A stretch of DNA of 64,000 bases from Panacibacter microcysteis (GCF_015831355.1 NZ_JADWYR010000001.1:2728001-2792000), one strand, 5' to 3'; shown: positions 27,151 to 35,597, numbered from the stretch's first letter. Made by a program: numbers and translations. The notes: generated from the letters alone by a model not told the origin.

Positions 27151-28296
27151 ATGAAAAACTACACGCAGCATTATACTTTTCCTACTTCTTACGATGCGAT
27201 ACTTGAACAGCTTGATGGCATTAAACCCGCCTTGTATGCGCGAACCAGGAATTTCGTAGATGGATCTGTCACTTATCTTTCACCATATATATCCCGCGGT
27301 GTAATCAGTTGCAGGCAGGTGTTAAATCATGTACTGAAGAAGGACCACAAGCCCTGGCAAATAGAAAAATTTATACAGGAGCTTGCGTGGCGCGAGTATT
27401 TTCAACGCACCTGGCAGCAACTGGGCGACGGCATATGGGATGACATTAAACGGCCGCAGCCAGACGTAGTGCATCATCGCATGGTAGATGCTGTAGCCGC
27501 CGCATCCACTTCCATCAATGCCATTGATGAGCACATACAATTATTATTTGATAAAGGCTATATGCACAATCATGTACGCATGTATGTAGCATCAATTACA
27601 TGCAATATTGCAAAGGCACACTGGCTTGTACCATCCAAATGGTTGTACTATCATTTGCTCGATGGTGATATTGCCAGCAACACGTGTAGCTGGCAATGGG
27701 TAGCGGGTGCTTTTGCAACAAAAAAATATTATTGTAACCAGGATAATGTAAACCGGTACACATACAGTGAGCAGAAAGATACTTTTCTAGACAAAGAATA
27801 CCCGGCCCTTGTTAATATGCCTGTACCGCCACAGCTCGAAGCAAGCAGTGAACTCACATTGCATACCCCGTTGCCACAAACGGCCTTACCAGCAATAGAC
27901 ATCAGCAAGCCAACATTTATTTACAACAACTATAACCTGGATCCGCAGTGGCACAGCCATGAAGATGGCAACCGCATCCTGTTACTCGAGCCATCTCACT
28001 TTGAAAAATACCCGGTAAGCAAACAGGTAATCGATTTTATACTGGCACTCGGCAAAAATATTCTCGGGTTGCAGGTGTATACCGGGGAGATGTCTGCTAT
28101 AGCCAAACTTTATCCCAACAGTGAAACCGCCAATGAGCAAATCGTTTCGAAAGAAAACCCCGTATATAGCCATTATACCGGCAAAAGGGAAGAAAGAGAC
28201 TGGATGTTCCCGGAAGTTGTAAAGCCGTATTCCTCTTTCTTTGCATTCTGGAAAAAATGCGCCCCTTACCTCAAAGAATATACTGGCAATCAGTAA
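27151..28296 (+). CDS. Photolyase/cryptochrome FAD-binding domain protein
   Basis: A 381-residue flavoprotein of the photolyase/cryptochrome superfamily. The N-terminal ~230 residues are the all-helical FAD domain: WREYFQRTW, the NHVRMYVASI segment (the usual M-N-R-x-R site) and LLDGDIASNTCSWQWVAGAF. The antenna domain that normally precedes it is missing. Instead about 130 residues follow at the C-terminus (RILLLEPSHFEKYPVSKQVI ...) that look alpha/beta and could be a permuted antenna domain (inference). It may repair DNA or sense light. ATG 27151 is chosen over an ATG at 27094, which would overlap DUF2805. Stop and next start are adjacent (28296/28297). Confidence 0.88.
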   Translation: MKNYTQHYTFPTSYDAILEQLDGIKPALYARTRNFVDGSVTYLSPYISRGVISCRQVLNHVLKKDHKPWQIEKFIQELAWREYFQRTWQQLGDGIWDDIKRPQPDVVHHRMVDAVAAASTSINAIDEHIQLLFDKGYMHNHVRMYVASITCNIAKAHWLVPSKWLYYHLLDGDIASNTCSWQWVAGAFATKKYYCNQDNVNRYTYSEQKDTFLDKEYPALVNMPVPPQLEASSELTLHTPLPQTALPAIDISKPTFIYNNYNLDPQWHSHEDGNRILLLEPSHFEKYPVSKQVIDFILALGKNILGLQVYTGEMSAIAKLYPNSETANEQIVSKENPVYSHYTGKREERDWMFPEVVKPYSSFFAFWKKCAPYLKEYTGNQ

Positions 28297-29097
28297 ATGA
28301 ATCACAATATGAACCAGGCAATTGATTTATTAAAACAAAAAATTGAACCGTTAAGAGAACAGATCATTCATCACCCTGTGTACAGTGTAATCAGAAATGC
28401 AGATGATCTCAGGATTTTTATGCAATACCACGTATATGCAGTGTGGGATTTTATGTCTTTGCTTAAATCGCTTCAGCAAAACCTCACCTGCACCAGTATT
28501 CCATGGTTTCCCAGGGGTAATGCAGATACACGTTTCCTCATCAATGAAATTGTAACGGGCGAAGAGTCTGATGTTGATATGAATGGCGAACGTACCAGTC
28601 ATTTTGAACTATACTTACAGGCCATGGAACAATGTGGCGCAGCCACTGCAGGTATCAATACTTTTATTGCAACATTACAGCAATCCCGAAACCTGGCTGC
28701 TGCATTTGACAATGCCGGTACGCCTGCCGCTGCCGCAGCTTTTGTAGATTATACATTCCAGGTGATCAATACCGGTAAAACGCATGTGCAGTCGGCTGTC
28801 TTTACATTTGGCAGGGAAGATCTTATACCCAATATGTTCATTTCGCTCTTACAGGATATCAACAACGAAATGCCCGGCAGCATTGCAATATTCAGGTATT
28901 ATATTGAACGGCATATAGAAGTAGACGGCGATCACCACAGCAACCTCGCTTTACAAATGACCGCAAATCTTTGTGGCAATAATGAACAATACTGGAAAGA
29001 AGCAGAAGCAGCGGTAGTTGCATCCCTGCAAAAACGCATTGAGCTTTGGAACGGTGCTCACCGCGCTATATTGCAGCAGGAGGCTGTAATAGTATAA
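28297..29097 (+). CDS. DUF3050 protein with diiron oxidase-like motif
   Basis: A 266-residue all-helical protein of the DUF3050 family, in which some members carry an unconfirmed heme oxygenase label. The sequence shows histidine H45 in QYHVYAVWDF, glutamates E84, E89 and E90 in NEIVTGEES, and H206-x3-D210-x2-H213 in RHIEVDGDHH. That last pattern is the third-helix motif of heme-oxygenase-like diiron oxidases such as CADD. I infer a metal-dependent oxygenase; the first-helix glutamate normally found about seven residues before the first His is not obvious. It starts on the base after the photolyase-like stop codon, so it is cotranscribed. Confidence 0.82.
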   Translation: MNHNMNQAIDLLKQKIEPLREQIIHHPVYSVIRNADDLRIFMQYHVYAVWDFMSLLKSLQQNLTCTSIPWFPRGNADTRFLINEIVTGEESDVDMNGERTSHFELYLQAMEQCGAATAGINTFIATLQQSRNLAAAFDNAGTPAAAAAFVDYTFQVINTGKTHVQSAVFTFGREDLIPNMFISLLQDINNEMPGSIAIFRYYIERHIEVDGDHHSNLALQMTANLCGNNEQYWKEAEAAVVASLQKRIELWNGAHRAILQQEAVIV

Positions 29098-29156
29098 TCT
29101 CAAAAACTCATTGCAAACAATAGCCTGCAATTATTGTTAGTGCAAAATAAACTTGC

Positions 29157-29873
29157 ATGGAAACAATAAAAGGAAAGCATATTTTATTACTGGGTGCAAC
29201 AGGTGGCATTGGCAGTAAAACGGCAAAAATATTGACGTCTGCAGGCGCCAATATTTTTTTATGCGCAAGAGACCGGCAAAAGCTTACCGCGCTTGCAAAT
29301 GAATTAAACATTCCTGGTGCAAACGTATTTGCGGCAGATATAACCCGGCCAGAAGAAGTAACCTTACTGAAAGAACATTTTTTCAAAGTATTTAGCCAGG
29401 TAGACATACTTATCAATGCTTCCGGTATTGGCATCATTAAATCTTCTGACGTATTAACGCCGGAAGAATTTATGCAAACGATCAACATCAACCTGTATGC
29501 GCCTTTTCTTATTATCAAAGCTTTTCTGCCTGCTATGAAGGAGCAAAAGAAAGGCCTCATCATTCACATACCCGGTATACTCGGTAAAATACCAATGCTC
29601 GGGGCTGCAGCATACAGTGCATCCAAATACGGGCTAACAGGTATGTTGCAAAGTGTGCGGGAAGAAGTAAAGCGCACAGAGATACGTATAACCAATCTTT
29701 TTCTGGGCGGCGTCGATACACCGTTTTGGGACAATATAGACCTGCGTGTACAGCGAGATAAAATGGTGATGGCCGAAGAAGCAGCAAGAACCATCTGGTT
29801 TCTTTGTCAGCAACCGTCCAGTGCGGTAGTAAGCGAAATGGTTGTGCAGCCTTTCAATCACCAGGCTATATAA
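29157..29873 (+). CDS. Short-chain dehydrogenase/reductase
   Basis: A 238-residue classical SDR. LLGATGGIGSKTAKIL (residues 11-26) is the NAD(P) site and YSASKYG carries the Tyr-x3-Lys catalytic pair. The usual NNAG motif reads NASG. It reduces or oxidises an alcohol/ketone with NAD(P)H; substrate unknown. It lies 59 bases after DUF3050 in the same direction and probably ends the photolyase-type operon. Confidence 0.88.
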   Translation: METIKGKHILLLGATGGIGSKTAKILTSAGANIFLCARDRQKLTALANELNIPGANVFAADITRPEEVTLLKEHFFKVFSQVDILINASGIGIIKSSDVLTPEEFMQTININLYAPFLIIKAFLPAMKEQKKGLIIHIPGILGKIPMLGAAAYSASKYGLTGMLQSVREEVKRTEIRITNLFLGGVDTPFWDNIDLRVQRDKMVMAEEAARTIWFLCQQPSSAVVSEMVVQPFNHQAI

Positions 29874-29877
29874 TTTT

Positions 29878-29950
29878 TTATGGTGTAGCGGGCAACAGTT
29901 TTTCATGGCATCGCCTGTTGTGTCACTCACTTGTACTGTAATGCATGTGG
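29878..29950 (-). repeat. Dispersed intergenic repeat, copy 11 (GTGACAC type)
   Basis: CATGGCATCGCCTGTTGTGT then CACTCACTTGTACTG, directly after the SDR stop. With copy 12 it forms a wider inverted pair. The 373-base convergent gap 29874-30246 holds these two copies and the hairpin at 30099. Confidence 0.8.
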
Positions 29951-30098
29951 CAGCATGGCGAATATTGAACTACGGATCGTGAATGGCCAACGAGAAAGTA
30001 GAATAAGCAAATAAGTGGCTGAGACAATAAGTAATGATTAATAAATAACGGGACATAATTGAGTTGAACCCGGGAAAGAAAAAGCTCTTAGTGATTAT

Positions 30099-30135
30099 AG
30101 CGCAAACACATCTCCAAAGGAGATGTGCTTGCGCT
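30099..30135. terminator. 17-bp hairpin, possible terminator
   Basis: AGCGCAAACACATCTCC (30099-30115) and GGAGATGTGCTTGCGCT (30119-30135) pair over 17 positions with one A-C mismatch and an AAA loop. It is followed by GTTTTCTTG, a weak T tract. It may end transcripts from the SDR operon, although it lies 226 bases downstream. Confidence 0.55.
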
Positions 30136-30148
30136 GTTTTCTTGTATA

Positions 30149-30236
30149 ATCTTCGCACCTGCTCCATAAAGTTCTGAACGTACAAATGAGTGACACAACA
30201 GGTGCTTCATATTTATTCAACAGCCGGCAACATAAT
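30149..30236 (+). repeat. Dispersed intergenic repeat, copy 12 (GTGACAC type)
   Basis: An ATCTTCGCACCTGCTCC arm, then TACAAATGAGTGACACAACA, then CAGCCGGCAACATAA. It runs close to the last codon of the DUF4412 gene. Confidence 0.8.
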
Positions 30237-30246
30237 TATTGCTTAC

Positions 30247-30975
30247 TTACTGGCCGGAGATTTTCATAGTCTGGTATCCTGTAATGTCCACCTCTTTGCC
30301 ACTTGTATTTACGTTGGTAGCCTCCAGCATAACTTCTTTGTTATTGGAGAGATCTTTGGTGATCATCTTTAACATAACACCATTGGCAATATCCTGCAGG
30401 TTGCCGAGCGCATTATTCCCGGTTTTTCCTTTTCCGCTGTTCATAGCCATCATCATACTTTTAGCAAAGTTTATATAACCCGCGTCAAGCTCAGTTGTAA
30501 CCCAAACAAGCGATTCGCTTTCTGCGCTGGTTATCTTGTACTGGTCGCAATTGTAGCCCATTATTTTTTCACTTACACCGGTTTTTGTTACCTGGCCTTT
30601 TGGTGCAGATGGCTGATCTTCCCCGGTTTTTTTGTCTTTGTATTGTTGCTGAAATTTTCCGAAGTCCATTGTCATAACCATCTTTTGCGCCTGCATAATG
30701 GTAAGCATCTTTGTATTTTTTGTATCGAATATCATCAACACCATGTTGTTTTCTGCAGGTTCCATGGCGGCGTAATCGCCATCGGAGAACCACATGGTTA
30801 ATTTGTTACCTGCCTTTTTAGCCCCCTCGCTGATGCTGTACGTAATACCTGTTTTAAAGTTAAACTTTGTAACGTCCTGGGCTTGCAGTGCTGCCTCAGG
30901 TGTAAAGAAAAAAAACACGCCGGTAAGTAATGCTAAGCCAACGCTTTTGGTACCGGTTAAGCGCATTGTTTTCAT
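30247..30975 (-). CDS. DUF4412 domain secreted protein
   Basis: A 242-residue exported protein: signal peptide ending in AALQAQ, then a DUF4412-type beta-rich domain (NKLTMWFSDGDYAAME ... KMVMTMDFGKF ... EKIMGYNCDQYKI). Related proteins are envelope proteins of unknown function, loosely lipocalin/LolA-like in pattern. Single gene, 45 bases after the histidine kinase stop codon in the opposite view; both are on the minus strand, and the kinase lies upstream. Confidence 0.78.
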   Translation of the reverse strand: MKTMRLTGTKSVGLALLTGVFFFFTPEAALQAQDVTKFNFKTGITYSISEGAKKAGNKLTMWFSDGDYAAMEPAENNMVLMIFDTKNTKMLTIMQAQKMVMTMDFGKFQQQYKDKKTGEDQPSAPKGQVTKTGVSEKIMGYNCDQYKITSAESESLVWVTTELDAGYINFAKSMMMAMNSGKGKTGNNALGNLQDIANGVMLKMITKDLSNNKEVMLEATNVNTSGKEVDITGYQTMKISGQ

Positions 30976-31020
30976 AAATCAGTATTTATTAATATTAAGG
31001 TACGTGTAATTTAAATGGGA

Positions 31021-33207
31021 TCAATCTGTTTCCAAAGTTTCAAAAGGTAGTTTTAAATGGAACGTGCTGCCTTTACCAGGCTCACTTTCGGCGTATATAT
31101 TTCCGCCATGTTTTTCTACTATTTGCGCGGAGATATACAAGCCTATGCCCAGCCCGTCGAACACATGGCTTTGTTCTTTTATGCGATAATAACGTTCAAA
31201 AATTTTATCAAGGTGTTCAGCATTTAAGCCAATGCCATAATCTGTAACCGCCAGGTGTAAAAAACTGTCTTCAACCGTGAGGCAAACCTGTACTTCTGAA
31301 GAAGAGGGCGAATATTTTACAGCGTTTGAAAGCAGGTTTACGATCACTTGTTTCATCCGGTTCTCATCGCCATACACGATAACAGCAGGGTTGCCCTGTT
31401 TGGAGATGTTGTGCGACCGCGTATGTTGCAGGAAATCGTAAATGGTTTCATTCAGCAGTGCGTTAAAGTTAAAACGGCTGTAAAAGTAGGTAAGGCTGCC
31501 ATTCTGAATTTTGCTGATGTCGAGCAGTTCCGCAATCATCTGCTGCATGCGCTCAATAGCATCAAGCGCTTTCATGGTATATGTTTGTACGGCCCTTGTG
31601 CCGGAATCGCTTAAAACATGTGAAAGAATTTGTATATAACCTTTTGCAACTGTTAATGGTGTTTTTAATTCATGGCTGGCAATACTCATAAACTCATCTT
31701 TCTGCTGCTCTTTCATTTTATGATCATGAATGTCTATGCACGTACCGATCCACATAATTATTTTTCCTTCACTGTTTTTATGTGGTGTTGCTTTGGTGTG
31801 GTGCCAGCGGTATTCGCCGTATTTGTTTTTTAGCCGGTGTTCAACCGCCCACTCTTTTTCTTCCTGCTGAGAAACTTCCCAGTATTTCCTGTTTTTTACA
31901 AGATCTTCGGGATGTATATAATCTGCGTTCAGGTTTTGCAACGACTGGGGAACGAGGCCAAAATACAGGTAGGCAGATTCGTTGATATAGGTTAGCTGGT
32001 GGTTGCTGTCTGTAACCCATATCAGCTCAGTGATATTTTCTGCCAGTAACCTGAAGCGTTGTTCATTTTCTTTGAGTGCTTCTTCCATCGACCGGCGTTC
32101 CGTAATATCAGTATTGGTGCCAAACCACTGCATTATTTCGCCTTTTTCATTTCGTAATGGAAAGGCTCTTGAGAGAAACCACCGGTAATTGCCGTCTTTT
32201 CCACGCAGGAGAAAGGTGTCTTCCCAATCATTGCCGCCATCAATGGCTTCTTTAAAGCGTTTCACCACGCCTTCTACCATAGCAGGGTGATGTATTGCCT
32301 GCCAGCCCCAGCCCTGCATTTGTTCCAGCGTGGTACCCGTATAATCATACCATCGTTCATTGTACCAGTAGATCCAGCCATCTGGCTGCATCATCCACGC
32401 AAGTTGTGGAATAGAATTAGCCAATGTTCTGAACTGTACTTCATTATCAGCTATTTTTTTCTCTGCAATCTTCTTTTCCGTAATATCCCTTGAAACAGCA
32501 ATGATGCTTTCAACATGGGCGTCTTTGTCTGTTATAGGCGAAACAATGATGTTCCACCATTTTGGTGTGCCTTTAAAAGTGGCGCAAAATGCTTCGAAAT
32601 GAACCACTTCGCCATTCTTTGCACGCTGTACTGCATCAAGAATAATATTTTGATATTCATCGCCCCAGAGTTCCCACCAGTATTTGTTTTTTACAATATC
32701 AAAATCTTCCAGTTCCATGGCGCAACGGCCATTAAAATTCATAAATGCTATCCGGCCATCCTGGTCCAGGATCTTTACACAATCGGGGCTGCTTTCAAGC
32801 AGGTGTTTATTAAACACATCGGCATGTTTGGTGGTCACCTCTTTGGAGATGACCATGATAGCGTATACTGCACCATTATCGCTTTTAAGTGGCTGGTAAA
32901 TAATGTCGAAATAGCCGGTGTCAAGCGTGCCGTTGCGTATAAACTGTGCGGGAACATCTTCTGCATTGTATGTAATACCCTGCTGGTATACATTGGTAAG
33001 AATATCTTTAAAATTCTGCGATTTCACTTCCGGGAAAATATCAAACAATGGCCTGTTGATCGTTTCGGCCGCAGACCGCTGCCATATCTCCAGGTTTTTT
33101 TTGTTGGCAATTTTCACGATAAAGTCCGGGCCCTCCAATACCGAAAACGCGATCGGTAACTCTTCCATGATATGTGGTAAATAATCGAGCGAATTGATAA
33201 AAGTCAT
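31021..33207 (-). CDS. Multi-PAS sensor histidine kinase
   Basis: A 728-residue soluble sensor kinase without membrane segments. It carries four PAS domains in a row (about residues 8-125, 130-250, 255-375, 380-500), the last with clear PAC motifs. The HisKA domain has SIASHELKTPLTVAKGYIQI with phospho-acceptor His512. The HATPase domain has NLLSNAVKYSP (N box), DYGIGL (G1) and GLGIGLYI (G2). It autophosphorylates in response to a cytoplasmic cue, probably a small ligand or redox state bound by a PAS domain. No response regulator is adjacent; the nearest in the window is the single-domain regulator at 40697, a possible but unproven partner. Confidence 0.92.
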   Translation of the reverse strand: MTFINSLDYLPHIMEELPIAFSVLEGPDFIVKIANKKNLEIWQRSAAETINRPLFDIFPEVKSQNFKDILTNVYQQGITYNAEDVPAQFIRNGTLDTGYFDIIYQPLKSDNGAVYAIMVISKEVTTKHADVFNKHLLESSPDCVKILDQDGRIAFMNFNGRCAMELEDFDIVKNKYWWELWGDEYQNIILDAVQRAKNGEVVHFEAFCATFKGTPKWWNIIVSPITDKDAHVESIIAVSRDITEKKIAEKKIADNEVQFRTLANSIPQLAWMMQPDGWIYWYNERWYDYTGTTLEQMQGWGWQAIHHPAMVEGVVKRFKEAIDGGNDWEDTFLLRGKDGNYRWFLSRAFPLRNEKGEIMQWFGTNTDITERRSMEEALKENEQRFRLLAENITELIWVTDSNHQLTYINESAYLYFGLVPQSLQNLNADYIHPEDLVKNRKYWEVSQQEEKEWAVEHRLKNKYGEYRWHHTKATPHKNSEGKIIMWIGTCIDIHDHKMKEQQKDEFMSIASHELKTPLTVAKGYIQILSHVLSDSGTRAVQTYTMKALDAIERMQQMIAELLDISKIQNGSLTYFYSRFNFNALLNETIYDFLQHTRSHNISKQGNPAVIVYGDENRMKQVIVNLLSNAVKYSPSSSEVQVCLTVEDSFLHLAVTDYGIGLNAEHLDKIFERYYRIKEQSHVFDGLGIGLYISAQIVEKHGGNIYAESEPGKGSTFHLKLPFETLETD

Positions 33208-33248
33208 GAGGGGAGTGGTATATACATTAAAAGTATAATAATTATTTA

Positions 33249-33270
33249 TTTTGCTATCATTAAAAATAGC
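33249..33270. other. Short inverted repeat upstream of the histidine kinase
   Basis: TTGCTAT and ATAGCAA, 7-base arms separated by eight bases, lie about 45 bases upstream of the kinase start. It could be an operator or a 5' leader hairpin. Confidence 0.3.
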
Positions 33271-33371
33271 AACGAAACAACAAGCTTTACAAACCTTTTG
33301 TGCAATAAACCTGTATCAAAACCATGAAGTTTCCCGGTATGCATTCAGCAGGCACAATTATTTGCTATGCA

Positions 33372-33379
33372 TAAGTTTG
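33372..33379 (+). promoter_or_regulatory. Possible -7 promoter element
   Basis: TAAGTTTG matches TAnnTTTG and lies 35 bases before the start at 33415. If used, it supports that start over an ATG at 33367. No good -33 element is visible. Confidence 0.35.
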
Positions 33380-33414
33380 GCATAAAATTCTATTGTTGCT
33401 GCCAAACACTCGAT

Positions 33415-34188
33415 ATGAAATTGCTGACCTGTTCATTACTGCTGGCGCTGGTGTTAACCACAGCCAAAACCAACGCTCAAAATGAATACCTGCTGATGGA
33501 GTTTGTAAAGATGAAACCTGGTATCACAGATACGGCTTCTGTAATGAATTATATACGTAACAGGGTAGACGTGCAGGAGCAAAAATTTAAAGCTGTTATA
33601 CGCAGCACAGTCTGGCAGCCGGTTAATCCTGCCAGGAATAAAAACCAGTACGATTATGTTATTGTAACCAGTTTCAAAAATTTTACAGACTGGTTGTCTG
33701 AATACAAAAATGTAGATTCGAAAGGTGTTTATTACAGCCTCACAAAAGGCCGGCTGGATAGTACCAGCATGCGTAAAAATGATTCATTCGATATTATTTA
33801 CACGCCCATTTACGAGATGTTTGCAGAAACAGATATGACTTCCGCACCCGGCTTAATGCTTGTTAAATACGTCAAAGCAACACCTGGTAAAGAAATATCT
33901 TACGAGAACCTGCAAACCGGCGACTGGCTTACGATTCACAAAGACCTTATTAAAAAGAATTTTGAAGCAGGTTATAACTTCTGCAGGCTTATCTTCCCGG
34001 AAGCCGGCGGCGACTTTAACTACACCAACTTTATCTATTTCAAAGACGATGCTATGTTTGAGAAGCAGAATGATATAGACTACGATCCTTATATGCGTGC
34101 CAACCAAAGTGCTTTTATCAATGCAGGCAACCTGAATAAAGAAATCTTTTCAGAAATGTTTAGCCTGGTAGCTGTGGTAAAACAATAA
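33415..34188 (+). CDS. Hypothetical secreted protein, 257 aa
   Basis: An exported protein whose signal peptide (MKLLTCSLLLALVLTTAKTNAQ) fixes the start at 33415. The rest is a soluble alpha/beta domain of about 235 residues with repeated YxxV/F-type strands (YLLMEFVKMKPG, DYVIVTSFKNFTDWL, LMLVKYVKATPG), suggesting two related ferredoxin-like halves. I do not recognise a named family. The next gene begins 19 bases after its stop (10 bases if the earlier ATG is used), so they form an operon. Confidence 0.72.
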   Translation: MKLLTCSLLLALVLTTAKTNAQNEYLLMEFVKMKPGITDTASVMNYIRNRVDVQEQKFKAVIRSTVWQPVNPARNKNQYDYVIVTSFKNFTDWLSEYKNVDSKGVYYSLTKGRLDSTSMRKNDSFDIIYTPIYEMFAETDMTSAPGLMLVKYVKATPGKEISYENLQTGDWLTIHKDLIKKNFEAGYNFCRLIFPEAGGDFNYTNFIYFKDDAMFEKQNDIDYDPYMRANQSAFINAGNLNKEIFSEMFSLVAVVKQ

Positions 34189-34207
34189 CTTTAAAAAAAT
34201 GCACGTC

Positions 34208-34657
34208 ATGAAACGAATGCTGATCTCTTGCTTGTTTGCGCTTTGCTTTGTACCTCTTTCTGCGCAAACAAAGTTGCTGACCGCAGAGCAGGAGCAGGAG
34301 ATTGCAAAATTAATTGACCAGTATTCCACTGCAAGAGCAACAAACGACACCGTATTACTAAAATCTATCTTATCTGAAGACGTCGATCAGCTTGTTTCCA
34401 CCGGCGAATGGCGCAGCGGTATGCAAAGTGCGGTACAGGGCATGCTCAGAAGTACTGCAGCCAATGAAGGGAAAAGAACGCTTACAATCCACCAGGTAAA
34501 GGCATTAACAGTTCACAGTGCTATTGTTGACTGCAGGTACCAGGTACAAAGCAATAATAACACCATGCGAAACATGTGGAGCACATTCATCGTAGCCAAA
34601 CAAAACAACGTCTGGAAAATATGTGCTATCAGGAACATGCTGCCCGCTGCTAACTGA
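34208..34657 (+). CDS. Secreted SnoaL/DUF4440-like protein
   Basis: A 149-residue exported protein of the NTF2-like fold. Signal peptide MKRMLISCLFALCFVPLSAQ is followed by the pattern of a DUF4440/SnoaL domain (IAKLIDQYSTARATNDTVLL, then a C-terminal strand-rich part ending WSTFIVAKQNNVWKICAIRN). Such domains are often enzymes or binding proteins in the periplasm; the role is unknown. ATG 34208 is preferred; an in-frame ATG at 34199 would only add three residues. Confidence 0.75.
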   Translation: MKRMLISCLFALCFVPLSAQTKLLTAEQEQEIAKLIDQYSTARATNDTVLLKSILSEDVDQLVSTGEWRSGMQSAVQGMLRSTAANEGKRTLTIHQVKALTVHSAIVDCRYQVQSNNNTMRNMWSTFIVAKQNNVWKICAIRNMLPAAN

Positions 34658-34686
34658 TTATTCGTTTTTGTTTTTAATCTTTGCGC

Positions 34687-35109
34687 ATGCAAATTTTCCA
34701 GCAAACATTGTCACTTGCGCAAAGGCCACGAGGCTTTCATTTAATTACGAACGAAGTATTGCGTGCTCTGCCTGACATAAAAAAAATACGCAAAGGATTT
34801 TGCCAGGTTTTTATTCAACATACATCAGCTGCTCTTACCATCAATGAAAATGCAGACCCCACCGTACGGAAAGATTTTGAAATGTTCTTCAATAAAACTG
34901 TGAAGGAAAATGATCCTGATTATGCACATGATTATGAAGGGTCAGATGATATGCCCGCACATCTGAAAGCTTCTTTGCTTGGCGCTTCTGTAATGATACC
35001 TGTTATAAACGGTGCACTGGCATTGGGTATATGGCAGGGCATTTATCTCTGCGAACACAGGAATCACGGTGGCAACAGATCGATTGTGATTACAGCCTGG
35101 GGAGAGTAG
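34687..35109 (+). CDS. YjbQ family protein (UPF0047)
   Basis: A 140-residue cytoplasmic protein of the YjbQ family. Family motifs are FIQHTSAALTINENADPTV, the HLKASLLG segment and LALGIWQGIYLCEHRN. The family fold is a beta-alpha barrel-like trimer, and some members show weak thiamine phosphate synthase activity, though the physiological role is unsettled. The start is the ATG at 34687; a TTG six bases earlier is less likely. The gene is tandem with the secreted proteins upstream, 29 bases away. Confidence 0.88.
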   Translation: MQIFQQTLSLAQRPRGFHLITNEVLRALPDIKKIRKGFCQVFIQHTSAALTINENADPTVRKDFEMFFNKTVKENDPDYAHDYEGSDDMPAHLKASLLGASVMIPVINGALALGIWQGIYLCEHRNHGGNRSIVITAWGE

Positions 35110-35112
35110 CTG

Positions 35113-35211
35113 TTAACGCAGCGCTTCAAAAATATACCTCGCCTGGCTCCAGAATTCATCCAGCGAAATCATACGTGGTTTAAAAAATGAAATCAATTCG
35201 GGCCAGTCCGC
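35113..35211 (-). pseudogene. In-frame C-terminal remnant of the DUF4268 gene
   Basis: Directly after the TAA at 35212-35214, the same reading frame continues for 32 codons to a second stop at 35113-35115. The translation includes ADWPELISFFKPRMISLDEF, then WSQARYIFEALR, which looks like the natural end of a DUF4268 protein. A single substitution (AAA to TAA) would explain the break. The joined protein would be 153 residues, close to the family's usual length. Confidence 0.75.
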
Positions 35212-35574
35212 TTAGTTAAATACACTTACGTCGTTCAGTGTTGTGCCAATCGTACTTATGGTCTTTCCATTTTCGTCATGCGTATGCAACATCCATTGCC
35301 ATTCTTCGGCAAGTGCATTGTGCAAAAGGGTTTTTAATGCTGTAAACTGCTCAAAAAAAAGTGCCTGCATGGAGGGGTCCTTATGAGTAAGTTCAATGCC
35401 AATCGTTGCCCGCTTGTTATCGGCATGCATCCTGAAATAGATATCTTTTTCACCGGTCTTGTAATTGATCCAGTTAATATGGTCTCCATCTGCAGATAAT
35501 ACAGGCTGCATATATTGTCCAAAGGCTGTCCAGAAAGCCTGCTTTAACAATACGGCATCTTTTTTAGCATACAT
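35212..35574 (-). CDS. DUF4268 domain protein, prematurely stopped
   Basis: A 120-residue protein of the DUF4268 family: LKQAFWTAFGQYMQPVL, then the strand pair around WINYKTGEKDIYFRM, then a helix (QALFFEQFTALKTLLHNAL). The family is related to restriction-endonuclease-like and DNA-repair proteins in fold assignments, but no function is shown. The protein stops after NDVSVFN, and the rest of the family domain continues in the same frame downstream. It may be a recent pseudogene, a read-through gene, or a sequencing error. Confidence 0.75.
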   Translation of the reverse strand: MYAKKDAVLLKQAFWTAFGQYMQPVLSADGDHINWINYKTGEKDIYFRMHADNKRATIGIELTHKDPSMQALFFEQFTALKTLLHNALAEEWQWMLHTHDENGKTISTIGTTLNDVSVFN

Positions 35575-35597
35575 GCTGCAAAGATAATAAGGAGATA

